Shown: positions 1 to 12,128, numbered from the stretch's first letter. The stretch: DNA of 64,000 nt from Annona cherimola (GCA_030490835.1 CM059975.1:29544133-29608132), one strand, 5' to 3'. The notes: generated by a model not told the origin, from the letters alone. Program-made: numbers and translations.

Positions 1-145
1 TATATACATACATTCAAAAATAGTAATACTTGGTTTTCACATTGTTAACAGAAGACAAACAAAAAAATTAATAAAAAAATTTATTAGTGTTGACTAAATA
101 AGCTATTACTTAACCTTAGCTAGCTTAGTAGGATTATATCTCTAA
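1..145. mobile_element. Right end of a truncated family-A MITE
   Basis: Bases about 100-143 match the right terminus of the family-A elements at 2783-3171 and 3183-3585 (a TTACTTA...GGATTATA...CTCT pattern). The left part lies outside the window. There is no coding potential. Inferred from similarity to the complete copies. Confidence 0.45.
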
Positions 146-1100
146 ATTAAAAACACTAAGAAAAATAATATTTTAAAAATTTAAAAATTTAAAATAAGTT
201 TTGCAGCCGGCCTAAAATGATATTAGGCTGGTCGAAAATAATTACTAGGCTTTTAAAAATACCTCTTTTTATCTTTTAACTATAATTAATTTTTAAAATA
301 ACCATTTTATCTTTTTTTTAAAAAATGTTCGTCCGATTGCTTCCTTCAATACTATTATCTTCCTTCCATTAAATTATTCTAAATTAAAAAAAAATTTTGC
401 TATCCACGTGAAGCGTCCAATAATTTAAAATCCGGATAACGCAATCCCAATCGCAATCCCAGTCCAAAGCATGTCTGCAACACGGGTGTGAATGCGGCTA
501 CGAAGGCTACCACACGAAATGCTCCTCTGCGATGCGTATCTCCAAGTCTCGCGTGTCGCTCGGTAACGATGCCAGCCGGACCGAAATCAGACAGGAGCAA
601 AGCAGTCCCAAGTTTGGCATTGAACTTGGCTGCCTTGTCTCGCGCCTCTCTTCACCTTTCTCGTCGTGGACACCGTTGTAATTTCTATATATATATATAT
701 ATTTTTTTTTTTCATTTTTAACTAGTGTTTCATAAGTTGTACGATAGCTGCTGGAAATCCCATATTTTTGAAAAAAAATCTCTAAATGTTGGAGAAAAGC
801 TTTGTTGGAAATTGGTTGTTTGTTTTTTCCTTCCTGTCATAGGGGGATTTTGCAATTTTTTACTCGTACTATCGACTTTGCAAAAAAGCTCCTATTTATG
901 AACTTTTGGGTTATGCTCTTGCAGTAATGATTCCCACCAGGTGATTCCACTATTTTCGCGCATTTTGATGATGACTCACTCTACACATTATATTTAAAAT
1001 CATTCGTTTGTCTAAAAAATCAAGCTTTATATATTTGAGACTGAGGAATATTACATAATAATTTTAGTTTTTCATTTTTACTTTATTCTAATTATTTTTT
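146..1100. other. AT-rich intergenic DNA with a GC-richer fragment at about 400-690
   Basis: Mostly AT-rich and featureless. Bases 400-690 are clearly richer in GC and open in two overlapping frames (488-721 on +, 400-600 on -), but neither protein resembles a family I know. It may be a captured or decayed gene fragment. A (TA)n tract and a poly-T follow at about 684-712. Confidence 0.4.
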
Positions 1101-1104
1101 GAGG

Positions 1105-1503
1105 CATGATCACATGCAGCTGACCATATGGATGCCCACATCCATTTGGCCATTTAACTCATTTTTTATTTTTTATTTTTTATAAACATATAAAGTTATG
1201 TATATTTAATCAATAAACTAAGTTTTATCATTTTAGGATATGTTTATATATATTTTTTATTTTTAAATACAAGGGCATTGCTATAGTTTTTTGCATGTGA
1301 AAATTACGATAATACATCTGTATTTAAAAATAAAAAAAATATAAATATATTTAAAATTAGTAAACCTTGGTTTGTAGATTAAATACACCTACTTTACAAG
1401 TTAATAAAAATAAAAAAGGTTAAATGGCTAGACGGATGTGGAGACGCCACATGCAAGTAAATTTTGATTGAATTTTTTGGCTCACATAATTAAGCACGAT
1501 CAC
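1105..1503. mobile_element. Probable MITE (limits approximate)
   Basis: Arms at about 1113-1165 and 1420-1455 are inverted copies of each other (the arm contains CCACATCCATTTGGCCATTTAA, whose partner differs at a few bases). The sequences CATGATCAC (1105-1113) and CACGATCAC (1495-1503) agree at 8 of 9 bases and may be the target duplication. The exact termini are uncertain. Confidence 0.45.
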
Positions 1504-2293
1504 CGCTGTTTATAAACAATAGGTTTTCTATTTTTTTAAGCCTTTGTTTTTGTGCATTCTCATGTAATCTTCTTCATTTTTAATATGTTGATGATTGATG
1601 CAAAATTTAATCCACTTATTTTATTTAATATTATTTGTTTAGTTGGGAAACCGAGTTTCGTTCAAATTCAATACATGCATGAACCATAGTTAATTACTTG
1701 AAAATAAATATATTCATGTGTAAAAGTAAAATGATCAGATCCATTTATATATATGTTGAATGTAATAATACTTTATAGAATTATTTAGTTACAAAATAAT
1801 AATAATTTTCAATTTAGTATTAGATCATTTTATTATGTTGATATTACACATTTGTAGATGGGATCATGCACATAAAAATATTAAACAAATAAAAAGTTTC
1901 TATGATAATATAAAAGTATGCTAAATAAAGTAGATGAATCAAATTTTTCATCAATTAGCAAGATATTAAAAATAATGAAAGTTACATATAAGAGGCTTTA
2001 CAAAAGCAAAGGCCATTTTAATATCTAAAACATGTAAAAGTTAAAATATTTTGAAATTTTTTTATAATAGTATACATTATTTTCAAATTTTACTAGTTTG
2101 ACTTCAATAATGTTAAATATTTATAACATATAAATTTCTAATGTAACTGATTTTTAGAAATGGACTAGATTAAAAAAATTTTAAATATGAGAAGAAAACA
2201 GTTGAACATTAAATCATTTTTTATAGTTAGTAGCCAAGCATGATTATAATATTGAGAAATGATCTAGTTAGTCCGGGCTCAAAAAATTTATTA
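1504..2293. other. AT-rich intergenic, nothing recognised
   Basis: AT-rich sequence. It shows short similarity to family-B MITE interiors, such as the stretch around 1730-1900, but no gene, RNA or complete element is visible. Confidence 0.4.
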
Positions 2294-2302
2294 TAAAAAC
2301 TT

Positions 2303-2661
2303 GGGTAAATTTCATATATACCCACATAGTTTCATCGATACTGCAGATATACCCACGTAGTTTCAAAAATTGCGTATTACCCCCACGCCGTTAATCGCCG
2401 TTAATATCTGTCGTTATATTTTCAAAAATGACGAAAATGCCCTCATCTTCATGGGGGTGATATGCAATTTTGTGAAACTATGGATGAGGGCATTTTCATC
2501 ATTTTTCAAAAATATAACGGCGGATATTAACGGTAGTTAACGGTGTGGGGGGTAATACACAATTTGGGTGAAACTATGTGGGGGTAATATGCAATTTGTG
2601 AAACTACGTGTGTATATCTGCAATATCGATGAAACTATGTGGGTATATATGAAATTTACCC
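2303..2661. mobile_element. Foldback MITE, family E copy 1, with 9-bp TSD
   Basis: This 359-bp element is nearly a complete palindrome. Both ends begin GGGTAAATTTCATATATACC when read inward, and the arms continue to pair almost to the centre near 2455. It is flanked by a perfect 9-bp duplication TAAAAACTT (2294-2302 and 2662-2670). A terminal G and a 9-bp TSD point to Mutator-type mobilisation (inference from family knowledge). It has no coding capacity. Confidence 0.85.
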
Positions 2662-2782
2662 TAAAAACTTCTATTGCTTTTTTCCTCGTTAACTTGTTAA
2701 TATAGATATATTTAACATATAAACTAAGTTTTACTATTTTTGAATATGTGTATATATTTTCTTAGATTTTAAAACATGAGAC

Positions 2783-3171
2783 ATGATCTTATTTGGCTGA
2801 CCTAATTAAGCCTTACTTAGATTGGCCTAAAAAAGGTATTTTGAGGCATTTAAAATTTTTTTATAAATATATTAAGTTAGGTGTATTTAATTTATAAACC
2901 AAGTTTTACCTTTTTTTGATATTTTAAAGTATTTTTATTTTTAAATATAGTAGCATTCTCATAATTTTAGGGACCAAAAGATTACGAGAATGCCACTACG
3001 TTTGAAAATAAAAAATACTTAAAAATATCTAAAAATGGCAAAATTTGATTTATAGATTTAATATATCTAGTTTAACATGTTTATAAAAAAAACTTTAAAA
3101 AGCCCCAAAATATGTTTTTTAAGCCAGCTTAAGTAAGACTTTACTTATGCTGGCCTAATAGGATTATAACT
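2783..3171. mobile_element. MITE, family A, diverged copy
   Basis: The left end (GATCTTATTTGGCTGACCTA) and the inverted right end (TAATCCTATTAGGCCAGC) pair imperfectly. The interior contains a further pairing around 2940-3010 (AGTAGCATTCTC/GAGAATGCCACT). It is related to the better copy at 3183-3585. The TSD is not clear. Confidence 0.6.
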
Positions 3172-3182
3172 CTTTAAATATA

Positions 3183-3585
3183 GAGGAGTGATTATGTTAG
3201 CCAGGGCTAAGTAAATGCCCCACTTAACTCACCTTAAAAAACATATTTACAACAATTTTTTTTTTACTTTTTTATTCTTGTACTTATTTATCTAAGTGTA
3301 TTTAACATATAGACCAAGTTTTACCATTTTTAAATATGTTTATCTATTTTTTTTGAGATTTTTAAACATGTATGTGTATATATGTATTTAAAATACCCTT
3401 ATTTTTAAAAAATTTTAAAAAATATATACACATATCCAAAAACGGTAAAACTTGATTTATATATTAAATACACTTAGATAAACAAGCGTATGAAGAAAAA
3501 AATAAATTTTTTTAATTTTAAATAGGATTTTTAAGATGGGCTAAGTGAGGTATTTACTTAGCCCGGGCTAACATGATCATTTCTC
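3183..3585. mobile_element. Mutator-type MITE, family A, with 9-bp TSD
   Basis: A 403-bp element with inverted ends of about 60 bp. The left end reads GAGGAGTGATTATGTTAGCC and the right end, inverted, GAGAAATGATCATGTTAGCC. It is flanked by the exact 9-bp repeat TTAAATATA (3174-3182 and 3586-3594). Ends starting with G plus a 9-bp duplication are typical of Mutator-derived MITEs. It is non-coding. Confidence 0.82.
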
Positions 3586-3594
3586 TTAAATATA

Positions 3595-4195
3595 TAAGTA
3601 TTTTAGCTATTTTCAACCATTGAAAATGGCTAAAATAATGATATGTTTAGATTTTTTAAAAATATATACACATATCTAAAAATACTAAAACATAATTTAA
3701 TGTTAAATGCATTTATATAAGTAAGTGTATGAAAAAAAATTTAATGACTTTTTTGATGTAGGTTAAATAAGTCATTATGCAGCCTAAGCTAACAAAATCG
3801 TCTTTCTATGTTAAATACACTCAAATAAACAAGTGTACAAAGAAAAAAAATAAAAAAAGTTTTTATCCACATATATATACATATATATGTTTAAATCATG
3901 AAAATACTTAAATTTATTCATATATAAATTAAAATTTAAATAATGTTGATTTTATTCGTAATTTTCATAGGCAGAAAATTATGAAAATTCTACCGTGTTT
4001 AAAAATAAAAATATTTAAAAATATCCAAAATTAGAAAAACTTGATTTATAGATTAAATACAGCTAATTTTACATGTGTATAAAAATAAAAAATAAGTGTC
4101 ACAGCCAGAGCATGGTTTCTAACTAAATACAATCAAGTATACTTATTTGAGTACATTTGAATTCCAGTTCTCTCTTGCTTAATATAATTAGAAAG
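3595..4195. other. AT-rich intergenic with family-A MITE fragments
   Basis: Pieces near 3750-3815 (GGTTAAATAAGTCATTATGC, CTAAGCTAAC) and 3930-4095 resemble family-A ends and interiors but are broken. No gene is seen. Confidence 0.4.
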
Positions 4196-4430
4196 TGATC
4201 TTATGCACTCGGGATGCACTTAAACTTTGTGCACTTGACCGTCAATACTCATTTTTTTAATTTTTAAAAATGTCATTAATTTTTAAAAAATCCAAAGAAG
4301 TCTAAAAATCTCCAAAAGGGTAAAAATTGATATACATTTTAAATACACTTATATTAACAATTGTGTAAAAAATTTTTCAAAAAATAAGTTAAATGCACCT
4401 AGGTGCATAGCAACAGATTCTATATAATAT
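4196..4430. mobile_element. Short MITE related to family G
   Basis: The left end (GATCTTATGCACTCGGGATG) and the inverted right end (GCTATGCACCTAGGTGCATT) pair imperfectly and resemble the ends of the well-defined element at 58893-59246. The target duplication is not clear. Confidence 0.5.
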
Positions 4431-6340
4431 TGGTTTATTAAAGGATTTACTTTCTGTTAATCACCAAAGTTTAATGTGTCATAATGCGAGACCGTTAAAA
4501 GAAAGTTTTGTAGATGCATACTTTCTTCTTCTTTCCTTCATTAAAAACAGCGTTTACATATTTTAAAATAGTATGTGTAAAATTAACGTAATAAAATAAT
4601 ATAAATTTTAAATATCAAGATAAATGATTCTATAAAGTATTATTACATTCTAATACATGTGTAAATGGATCTAAATATTTTTCTTAATTTTGCACATGAA
4701 TATATTTTTTTTAACAAATATTGCCCATTAACATACATGATTAAGATGAAACTTTATCTCCTAGATAAACAAATAGTATTAAATATAATGAATGGATTAG
4801 ATTTTAAATCAATAATCAATATCTTAAAAATTAAGGGGTTACACGGGAGCACTTTTATATAATCCGGTTACATAGAAGCAGAGTCCCACTTAGATTAATA
4901 GTTGTATAAAAAGTTTTCAAAAAAACAAGAATATATTTTTTATCCAAGTGCATTGTATCCAAGCCTTTTTAAATCATCAATGTGTTTAAAAATCATAAAA
5001 TATTTCTATTTATATATCTTTAATCTATTTTTGGTGATATTATTCTTTAAAATTTTTGTCATTACTAAAAAGAAAATTTTATTCATTTTTCACTTCTTTT
5101 GATATAATTTGACATCTTAGTTACTTAAAAACTTTACTTTTTAATGGGCTCCACTTTTATGTAACTATTTTACATTTACATAGAAGCAATTCCATATAAA
5201 TCTTTTTAATTTTAACATTTCTATATTGGATGGAAAGTTAAAAGCTAGGATACCAAGTTTCATCCGAATCAAGTACGTGCATGAGCGACATTTATATAAA
5301 AGTATGTGTTTATGAGTAAATTATGAAAAATCTTATATCCATTCATATATATAGTAAAATGTAATAATACTTTGCAAAATCATTTATATACATAGAAATG
5401 ATATTTTAGATGGTTTAGATGTTAAAAATGCAATTTTAAAATTGATATTTAGTACTAAATCATATTATTACATTGTTTTCATATATTTTAGATGGGGTAA
5501 TGATATTGGACAAATTAAAGAATTTTCATGGTAATATAAATGATATTGAATACAATAGATAGAGTAGATTTTTGATTAAATATTCTGATATTAAAAATGA
5601 AAGAAGTTACCTTAAAACGGGTTTTATAGAAGCATAACCTTTTTAATTATTACCTATGTTTTCAATAATTATTTTATAATGTTCTGTCTAATTATCATAT
5701 CTATTCTATTTTTTAAAAAAATTCTAATAATTACTCATGTCACTTAATATTGCATTCTCACTTTTTAAAATTTCTTTTCCTCATAATTTGTTCTATTTTT
5801 CACTTATTACCAATAACACCTTAACTATACTACTAGAATAAATTGTTGACCATAATATAAGTTCTTTTAATGAAGAAAATATTTAAGATCTATTTATTTG
5901 AGGCAAAAGATTAAAATAATATTATAAAACAAAAAGAATTATTCTCCTTTTCTCTCATAATTTATCATAGTTGTGTCCTATTTGTCAACTTTGAGGTATA
6001 TATGTACGGGGGATGCTTCTATGAAACTTTCTTTCTATTTAACTCCCTTTATTTTCAACATCTAGATTGTTAATTAAAAAGTCTATTGCATCTATTGTAT
6101 TTAGCATCATTTGTTTAATATTACTATATATAACCTCATCTATAAACATGTAAAATCAATGTAATAAAATGATTTAATATTAAATATTAATTTTTAAGTA
6201 ATATTTTCAACATCTAAACCATTTAAAATATCATAACTACATGAATAAACAATTCTATAAAGTATTACTATATTCTAATACATATATGAATGAATTTAAG
6301 CATTTCCCTAATTCGCACATAAATGTACTTATTTTTAAAC
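4431..6340. repeat. Broken copies of family-B MITEs
   Basis: Several family-B ends are visible: GGTTACATAGAAGC near 4866, TTTACATAGAAGC near 5176, GTTTTATAGAAGC near 5621 and GCTTCTATGAAAC near 6013. Interiors share the motifs around ATTGTATTTA and GATGTTAAAAATG seen in other copies. Junctions are scrambled, so I do not delimit single elements. The small ORFs here are chance frames. Confidence 0.55.
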
Positions 6341-6369
6341 AAATGTGGCTTATGCACATAATGGATTGC

Positions 6370-6660
6370 CTACCCTGTCCTCTTCTGCTGCTACATCCGC
6401 ATCACCGGATGCATCATCGTCCTCCACCATTCCTGCTCATGACACGGATCTGCACAAACCAATCCCTGAACTCCTTGATTGTCTGCCGCTTGACATGCTG
6501 CCGGATGGCCGAAATCTGGCGCTTGAGCTTTCGTCCCACCGTTGTGGACGACGTCTTCTCCGCATCGCGCTCGATCGCATCAATGAGCTTAAGCGCCAAG
6601 TAGAAGCGGTTGTCGACGAGGTGGGAATTAGCGTGGGAGTAGAGGTCAGGTGACGATGCG
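6370..6660 (-). pseudogene. SEC15-like exocyst subunit, gene fragment
   Basis: Read on the minus strand, this GC-rich island encodes about 90 residues ending MSRNGGGR. It includes SHLVDNRFYLALKLIDAIER, followed by a basic helix-rich stretch (VGRKLKRQISAIRQHVKRQ) and FRDWFVQIR. The pattern (helix with FYLALK.ID.IER, then KLKR.I..IR.HV, then EF..W.V.IR) matches the N-terminal Sec15 domain of plant SEC15A/SEC15B, subunits of the exocyst complex that tethers secretory vesicles to the plasma membrane. A full SEC15 is roughly 750-800 residues, so this is a small relic with no clear start and no neighbouring exons. It sits among MITEs and was probably captured or left behind by a transposon. The family call is from memory of the motif, not a search. 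Confidence 0.6.
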
Positions 6661-6720
6661 AATGGCCTGCCACAGTTTCGGCCCCTTGGGGCTGTGGTAC
6701 GGGCCGGAGCAGAAGGGTAA

Positions 6721-8284
6721 TTTGGTCATTTGAAATTTTTTATTCAGCCAAAATGCATATGTTTTCTGCATCTGTAACGAACCATTTGTTTGGATATAAC
6801 TGATTTTTGGGATGTAAATAATTGGTATATTTGAAAGATTTCATACTTGTGGGTATATTTGTAATTAGGGGCAAAAATTATAGGTATATTTAAAATTAAC
6901 CTTTATTATATCTTTTATTTATTGGTGTGAGAGGCATGATTGTATACGGAATGGAATCAATGGACTTGCCGACTTGGGTCAATTTCACATGTATATACGT
7001 AAATAGCTTAATTATTCTTCCTCTTCATCATGTATATTTAGTCATCATCTTTTCTTTATTTTAATTTTACTTATAAAATTCACATTTGAATCATTATCGT
7101 TCGTTTATTTTAATTTTATTTTGTACCTTCACCCATATCAAAATTTCCCCCTTTTCTATTCAACCAATCACCTCGTTTCATAGGTTGAAGCTTGAAGTTT
7201 AAGCCAGATAAAAAGCATGCTTGAGTAGGTTGGTTTCGTAAGGCCTAAGTTTTGAAGCTCCCGGTATCCTCAATGCATCTGAAGGTTGAAGCTTCGACTG
7301 TAATCTTGTAGATTTCATCAGTCATGTCGAAATGGCCCACCAAGATGGCTTGCGATGGTGCTTCTCAAGCTGATCAACGGTCATCATCCTTTCCAAGGTT
7401 GCTAGGGTTTGCATATGAAAGTAGGTCCGTAGGAATTTGCAAGTTTAATAAGGACTATTGCACAAAATAGACCCTATAACTTTAATTCGCTTAATTGCAA
7501 ATTAATTATCTCCATTCAAAGGGTGGTTGGGAATTGATAGAACTTCGAAAGAAAAGGTTTTGGTGTAAAACTTTTAAAATAAGAAAAAATGATATCAGTG
7601 TACATAAGAGGTCTGAGGTTTGAAACCTAAATAATAATACTGCAAAATTTTTATTTGAAAATAACAATACATAATTTAACTAAATTTTAAAAATAGAATA
7701 ATTTATAATGTATTTCTAGAAAAATTTAACATCTCAAGATAAGATAAAAGAATAAAACTAATAAATTTAAAAGTAATTGATATAATTTCAACATGAAAAT
7801 GAATAAATATTGTTCATGTATTATGTATATAAGATATTTTATATTAAATAAGAAATAGGAAAAATTTAGGCTTGGGTTAATTTTTGTTCGAACTTTAACC
7901 CTATTTATAAATTATCTCTTCAGACTTTTATTGAATTTGATGGACCAAGTTTGGGTTCAACTTGACTCAAATATCAAATATCACCTCTTTCCATCGTGTT
8001 GCGTCACTTGTATGATCGGACACATGGAAGATGCAAGTGCCTCTAAGGCAACAGTAAATGAGACAGATGTTTTTATCTAATTTCAAACCTTAAACCTGCT
8101 ACTCTACATATTCTTACACACATATAAGTTGTCATCCAAGTGATGATGACACAAATTTCACCTTAGTCAACACATGTAAAATGGATAATGTTAATACAAC
8201 TAATCGGTTTCACATAAATTTGGATGAGATTGGTCTCATAGAAACATTCCACTTATCAGGGATTGCTCCGTTACTTCCTGTATG
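6721..8284. other. AT-rich intergenic, no gene recognised
   Basis: Bases 6770-6905 contain a degraded end resembling the family-E foldback MITEs (GGTATATTTAAAATTAACCT). The rest is AT-rich, with no ORF or RNA gene that I can support. Confidence 0.4.
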
Positions 8285-8292
8285 AATTTTTA

Positions 8293-8762
8293 GCATAATT
8301 TGCAAATATACTCATTTAATTTGATAAAATTTGCAATTATACCTACGTAGTTTTAAAAATTACAAATAACACCAAATAGTTTAAACATAATTGCAAATAA
8401 ATCCCAATGCCATTATCTTGTTGTTATTATATCATAATAGAATGAGGATTATTTGTAATTGTGGTTAAACTATGTGGAGTTAATTGCAAACATTAAATAT
8501 ACCACTTAATTTTTGAAATCGTAAATATACAAACATAGTTTGTATATTTTTGCAAATATACACATGTCGTAATGATGTCATAACGACATGGGAGTTATTT
8601 GCAATTATGGTTAAACTATATGGGGTAAATCTACTATTTCTGAAATTATAGGGGTATATTTACAATTTTGGTCAAACTAAGTAGGTTATCTATAGTTTCT
8701 AAAATTAGGTGGGTGTATTTATAATGTTGATCGAACTAAGCAGGTATATTTGCAAATTATCC
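8293..8762. mobile_element. Foldback MITE, family E copy 2
   Basis: A 470-bp palindromic element. Inward ends are GCATAATTTGCAAATATACT and GGATAATTTGCAAATATACC. The interior holds repeated, mutually inverted modules of the type 'TGCAAATATAC...TAGTTT'. The flanks GAATTTTTA (8284-8292) and TAATTTTTA (8763-8771) agree at 8 of 9 bases and are read as an aged 9-bp duplication. Confidence 0.72.
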
Positions 8763-8870
8763 TAATTTTTATGAAAAATTTGAATTTCCTTCCATTCCCA
8801 TTATATAAACGCCTCGCGTTGATGTGTGGTTGGCCTCATGTTGGCTTGTGTGTTTTATGCCATATATATA

Positions 8871-9240
8871 GGACAATAATTAAGTACATTTAGACTGCAC
8901 CATAATTATGGTATGGTGCAGTCCATGCACTGTGGGGCCTACTTGATTATGAATAAGAAATCTACTTTTCTCATTGTATTTAAAATATTCACTTTATTAC
9001 CATATTAATTTTCATCCAAATTCAACATGTGTATGTGCCCCATATTAAAATAGTACAAAATCAACATAATAAAATATTTTAATATCAATATCAAGTTTAA
9101 AGCAGTATTTTTAACATCCAAATCATCTAAAGTATGATTTTTATATGGATAAATGATTATATAAAGTTTCATCAATATTTTAATATGTCGGAAGCCCATT
9201 TTACAAGCGTACTGCATCTAAACCATCTGCATGTTATGGG
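8871..9240 (-). mobile_element. MITE, family C copy 1 (reverse orientation)
   Basis: The left end is GGACAATAATTAAGTACATT followed by ACTGCACCATAATTATGG, the hallmark of family C. The interior matches the copies at 11047-11424, 12536-12916 and 51693-52072. It abuts a family-D element on the right. Confidence 0.6.
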
Positions 9241-9250
9241 TATATATTTA

Positions 9251-9625
9251 GAAATATTTAGGTGCAACTTCACTACACCAAAATTACAGTGCATTTACCT
9301 TAAAATGGACCCCACATGATTATAAAATTATAATCTATTTCACCCATTGTATTTAAAATTATATATTTTACTACCATGCCGATTTTCATCCCAATTGGAT
9401 GTGTATAGACCCCATCTTGAAAATGGTACAGATTCGACGTAATAAAATAGTTTGATATAAATAACAACTTTAAAATTATTTTTCAACATGTAAACCATTT
9501 GATATAAGATTTATATATAGATAAATAATTATATAATGTATCGATACATTTAAGTACATGTAGGGCCCAATTTGGGCCAAATGCACTGTTAATATGATGT
9601 AGACAAATGCACAGGAAAAGTTCTC
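9251..9625 (-). mobile_element. MITE, family D copy 1
   Basis: It starts GAAATATTTAGGTGCAACTT and ends ...AAAAGTTCTC, so the termini are imperfectly inverted. The interior (TAACAACTTTAAAATTATTT and AACATGTAAACCATTTGATA) is shared with the copies at 9663-10516, 11440-11795 and 51121-51522. Confidence 0.6.
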
Positions 9626-9662
9626 ATATATACATATATACATACATACATACATATATATA
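9626..9662. repeat. TA/TACA microsatellite
   Basis: A run of ATATATACATATATACATAC-type repeats. Such tracts separate several of the MITEs and seem to be favoured insertion targets. Confidence 0.8.
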
Positions 9663-10516
9663 AGATCTGTTCCGGTACAGCGCAATTGCACCAGAACAGT
9701 GGTACAGTTGCCCAAAATGAGCCCTACACATATTATAATGTGATGAAACTTTATACAATCATTTATCCATAAACAAATTTAGGTTAATTTCAAATATACC
9801 TACTACGTTTGCCCTTAAGTACAAATATATCCACTAAGTTTGAAAACTTTCACATATACCCACTAAGTATGAGTGAAATTTCAAATATACCCATTATGAT
9901 AGTTATAAACGTTTAATAATTTTAAATCCCAAAATATATCAGATTAATCTAACATTTATTGTAATTCGTGCAATATCCAAATAGTTAAAACTCATTCCGT
10001 TTAGATTTTTTCCCACATTAGATGTGTTTTCATTATATCGTTCAACTTCTATTATAGTTGAATGACTACTATTATTAAATAATAAGGGGCGTTTTGGATA
10101 TTTCATATGATAGATAATGACGATTTTTAATTATGCTTGACGGAATGGATTTGGATGAAATTTTACATATACTTAGTGGGTATATGTGAAAGTTTTTAAA
10201 CTTCGCAAGTATATTTATAATTAAGTACAAATATAATGGTTATATTTGAAATTAACCCTATAAATTTTATAGGAAATGATTTACATGTTGAAAAAATCTC
10301 TTTAAAATTGTTATTTACAGCAAACTATTTTATTACCTTGATTTGTACCATTTTCAAATGGGGTCCATACACTTATCCAATTGGTACGTTAATAGAATAC
10401 ATCATTCTAAATACAATAGGTGTAGTAGATTATAATTTTATGATCATGTGAGACCCATTTTGATGCAACTGCACCGAAATTATGATGCAGTTACGTTGCA
10501 ACTAAATATTTCTCTA
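9663..10516 (+). mobile_element. MITE, family D copy 2, interrupted by a family-E element
   Basis: The outer parts, 9663-9780 and 10259-10516, read as one family-D element when the inserted family-E element is removed. The join falls within an ATAAATTT stretch that is continuous in the uninterrupted copy at about 11540. Ends contain GGTACAGCGCAATTGCACCA on the left and CAACTGCACCGAAATTATGA on the right. Confidence 0.6.
9782..10258. mobile_element. Foldback MITE, family E copy 3, nested in family D
   Basis: The inward ends GGTTAATTTCAAATATACCT and GGGTTAATTTCAAATATAAC pair, and most of the interior is palindromic. The flanks share an AAATTT core consistent with a diverged target duplication. 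It is inserted in a family-D MITE, so it is the younger of the two. Confidence 0.65.
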
Positions 10517-10529
10517 TATATATACGATC

Positions 10530-11040
10530 CCGCTTCTATGAAACTGCCTTTCTATATAACCTCCTCCGTTTTTAAAATCTTGACAGTTGATGAAAAATCT
10601 ACTCCATCTATTGTATTTAGCATCATTTACAGTATCCTGGAAACCCTTTTATTTTTTAAATTTTATTATATATGGGTCTCATCTATAAATGTGTAAAATC
10701 AACGTAATAAAATGATTAAATACTAAAATATCAACTTTAAAGTAGTTTTTTCAACATCTGAACCATTTAAAATATCAATAATATGTAGATAAATGACTTT
10801 ATAAAGTATTGTTACATTCTAATACATGTGTGAATGGATTTAAGCATTTTTCATAATTTACACATGAATGTACATATTTTTGAGCAAATGTGGCCCATGC
10901 ATATACTTGATTTAGATGAAGCTTAATCTCCTAGGAAAATAAATGGTATTATTTACGATGAATGGTTGGATTTTTCATGAAGGATCAATATCTTGAAATT
11001 TGAGGGTTGATATGGGACCACTTCTGCGAAACCTGGTTAT
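10530..11040 (+). mobile_element. MITE, family B copy
   Basis: It starts CCCGCTTCTATGAAACTGCC. The interior carries the family-B blocks (TCTATTGTATTTAGCATCAT; GATGAATGGTTGGATTTTTC). The right end degrades into CTGCGAAACCTGGTTATA before the next MITE begins at 11047. Confidence 0.6.
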
Positions 11041-11046
11041 ATACAT

Positions 11047-11424
11047 GAGAACCCATCTAATGCAGACGGACAGCACCATAGTTACGGTGCAATCCGCTGT
11101 AAAATGGACATCACACATATTAAAATATAATAATACTTTATACAATAATTAATATATAAAAATCATATGTTGGATGATTTAGATGTTGAAAACATCACTT
11201 TAACCTTGATATTTACATTAAACTATTTTATTACGTTGATTTTGTATCATTTTATGATGAGCACATACATGTGTTGGATTTGGATGAAAATTGATATGCT
11301 AATAAAGCGAATAATTCTAAATACAATGGATGGAGTAGATTTTCTATTCATGATCAAATGAACCTCATAGTGCACAACCTGCACCGTAATTATGGTGTAG
11401 TCCGAATGCACTTGATTATTTTTC
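11047..11424 (+). mobile_element. MITE, family C copy 2
   Basis: The left end is GAGAACCCATCTAATGCAGA and the right end, inverted, GAAAAATAATCAAGTGCATT. The flanks TATATACAT (11038-11046) and TATATATGT (11425-11433) agree at 7 of 9 bases. It is non-coding; the ORF at 11167-11361 is a chance frame conserved only because the MITE is repeated. Confidence 0.65.
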
Positions 11425-11439
11425 TATATATGTAACCTT

Positions 11440-11795
11440 TTTTGTGCAGTGAAACTAAACCATAATTAACAATGCATTTGACCAAAAATCGACCCCAAAT
11501 GTACTTAAATGTATTGATACTTTATACAATCATTTATCTATATATAAATTTTATAGCAAATAGTTTACATATTGAAAAAATAACTTTAAAGTTGTTATTT
11601 ACATCAAACTATTTTATTACGTTGAATTTGTATTATTTTCAGATGGGGTCCATACACATGTCCAGTTAGGATGAAAATTGATATTGTAATAAAATACGTA
11701 ATTTTAAATACAATGGGTTGAGTAAATTATAAGTTGATGATTATATAGGGCCCATTTTGAGGTAATCACATCGTAATTGTGATGTAGAATATTTC
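11440..11795 (+). mobile_element. MITE, family D copy 3
   Basis: The left part (GTGCAGTGAAACTAAACCAT) and right part (CATCGTAATTGTGATGTAGA) are imperfectly inverted. The interior is collinear with the other family-D copies. Confidence 0.55.
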
Positions 11796-11807
11796 TTATA
11801 TATGTCT

Positions 11808-12107
11808 ATCCTGCTTCTATGACACCATTTCTATGTAACCCCCTTCATTTTTACTATTTTGATGGTTAATGAAAAATTCACTCTATCCATTGTATTTAGT
11901 ATCTTTCATAGTGTTCTGGAAACTCTTTTATCTTTTAATTTCACTGTATATGGGTTCCATCTATTAATGTGTAAAATCAATATAATAAAATTATTCAATG
12001 CTAAAATACCAACTTTAAAGTAATTCTTTTAACATCTAAACCATATAAAATATCAATAATATGTGAATTAAAGTATTTTCCAATTTGGACCGCTTCTATG
12101 TAACCAG
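11808..12107 (+). mobile_element. MITE, family B, shortened copy
   Basis: It starts CCTGCTTCTATGACACCATT and ends near 12107 with GGACCGCTTCTATGTAACCA. Internal blocks match other family-B copies, but the right half is shortened. Confidence 0.5.
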
Positions 12108-12128
12108 CGACGTCTTATATATATATAT

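Noticed and set aside
9626..9662. Possible CRISPR-like or satellite array
   Set aside because: It is a simple TA/TACA microsatellite; there are no spacers, and the DNA is from a plant.
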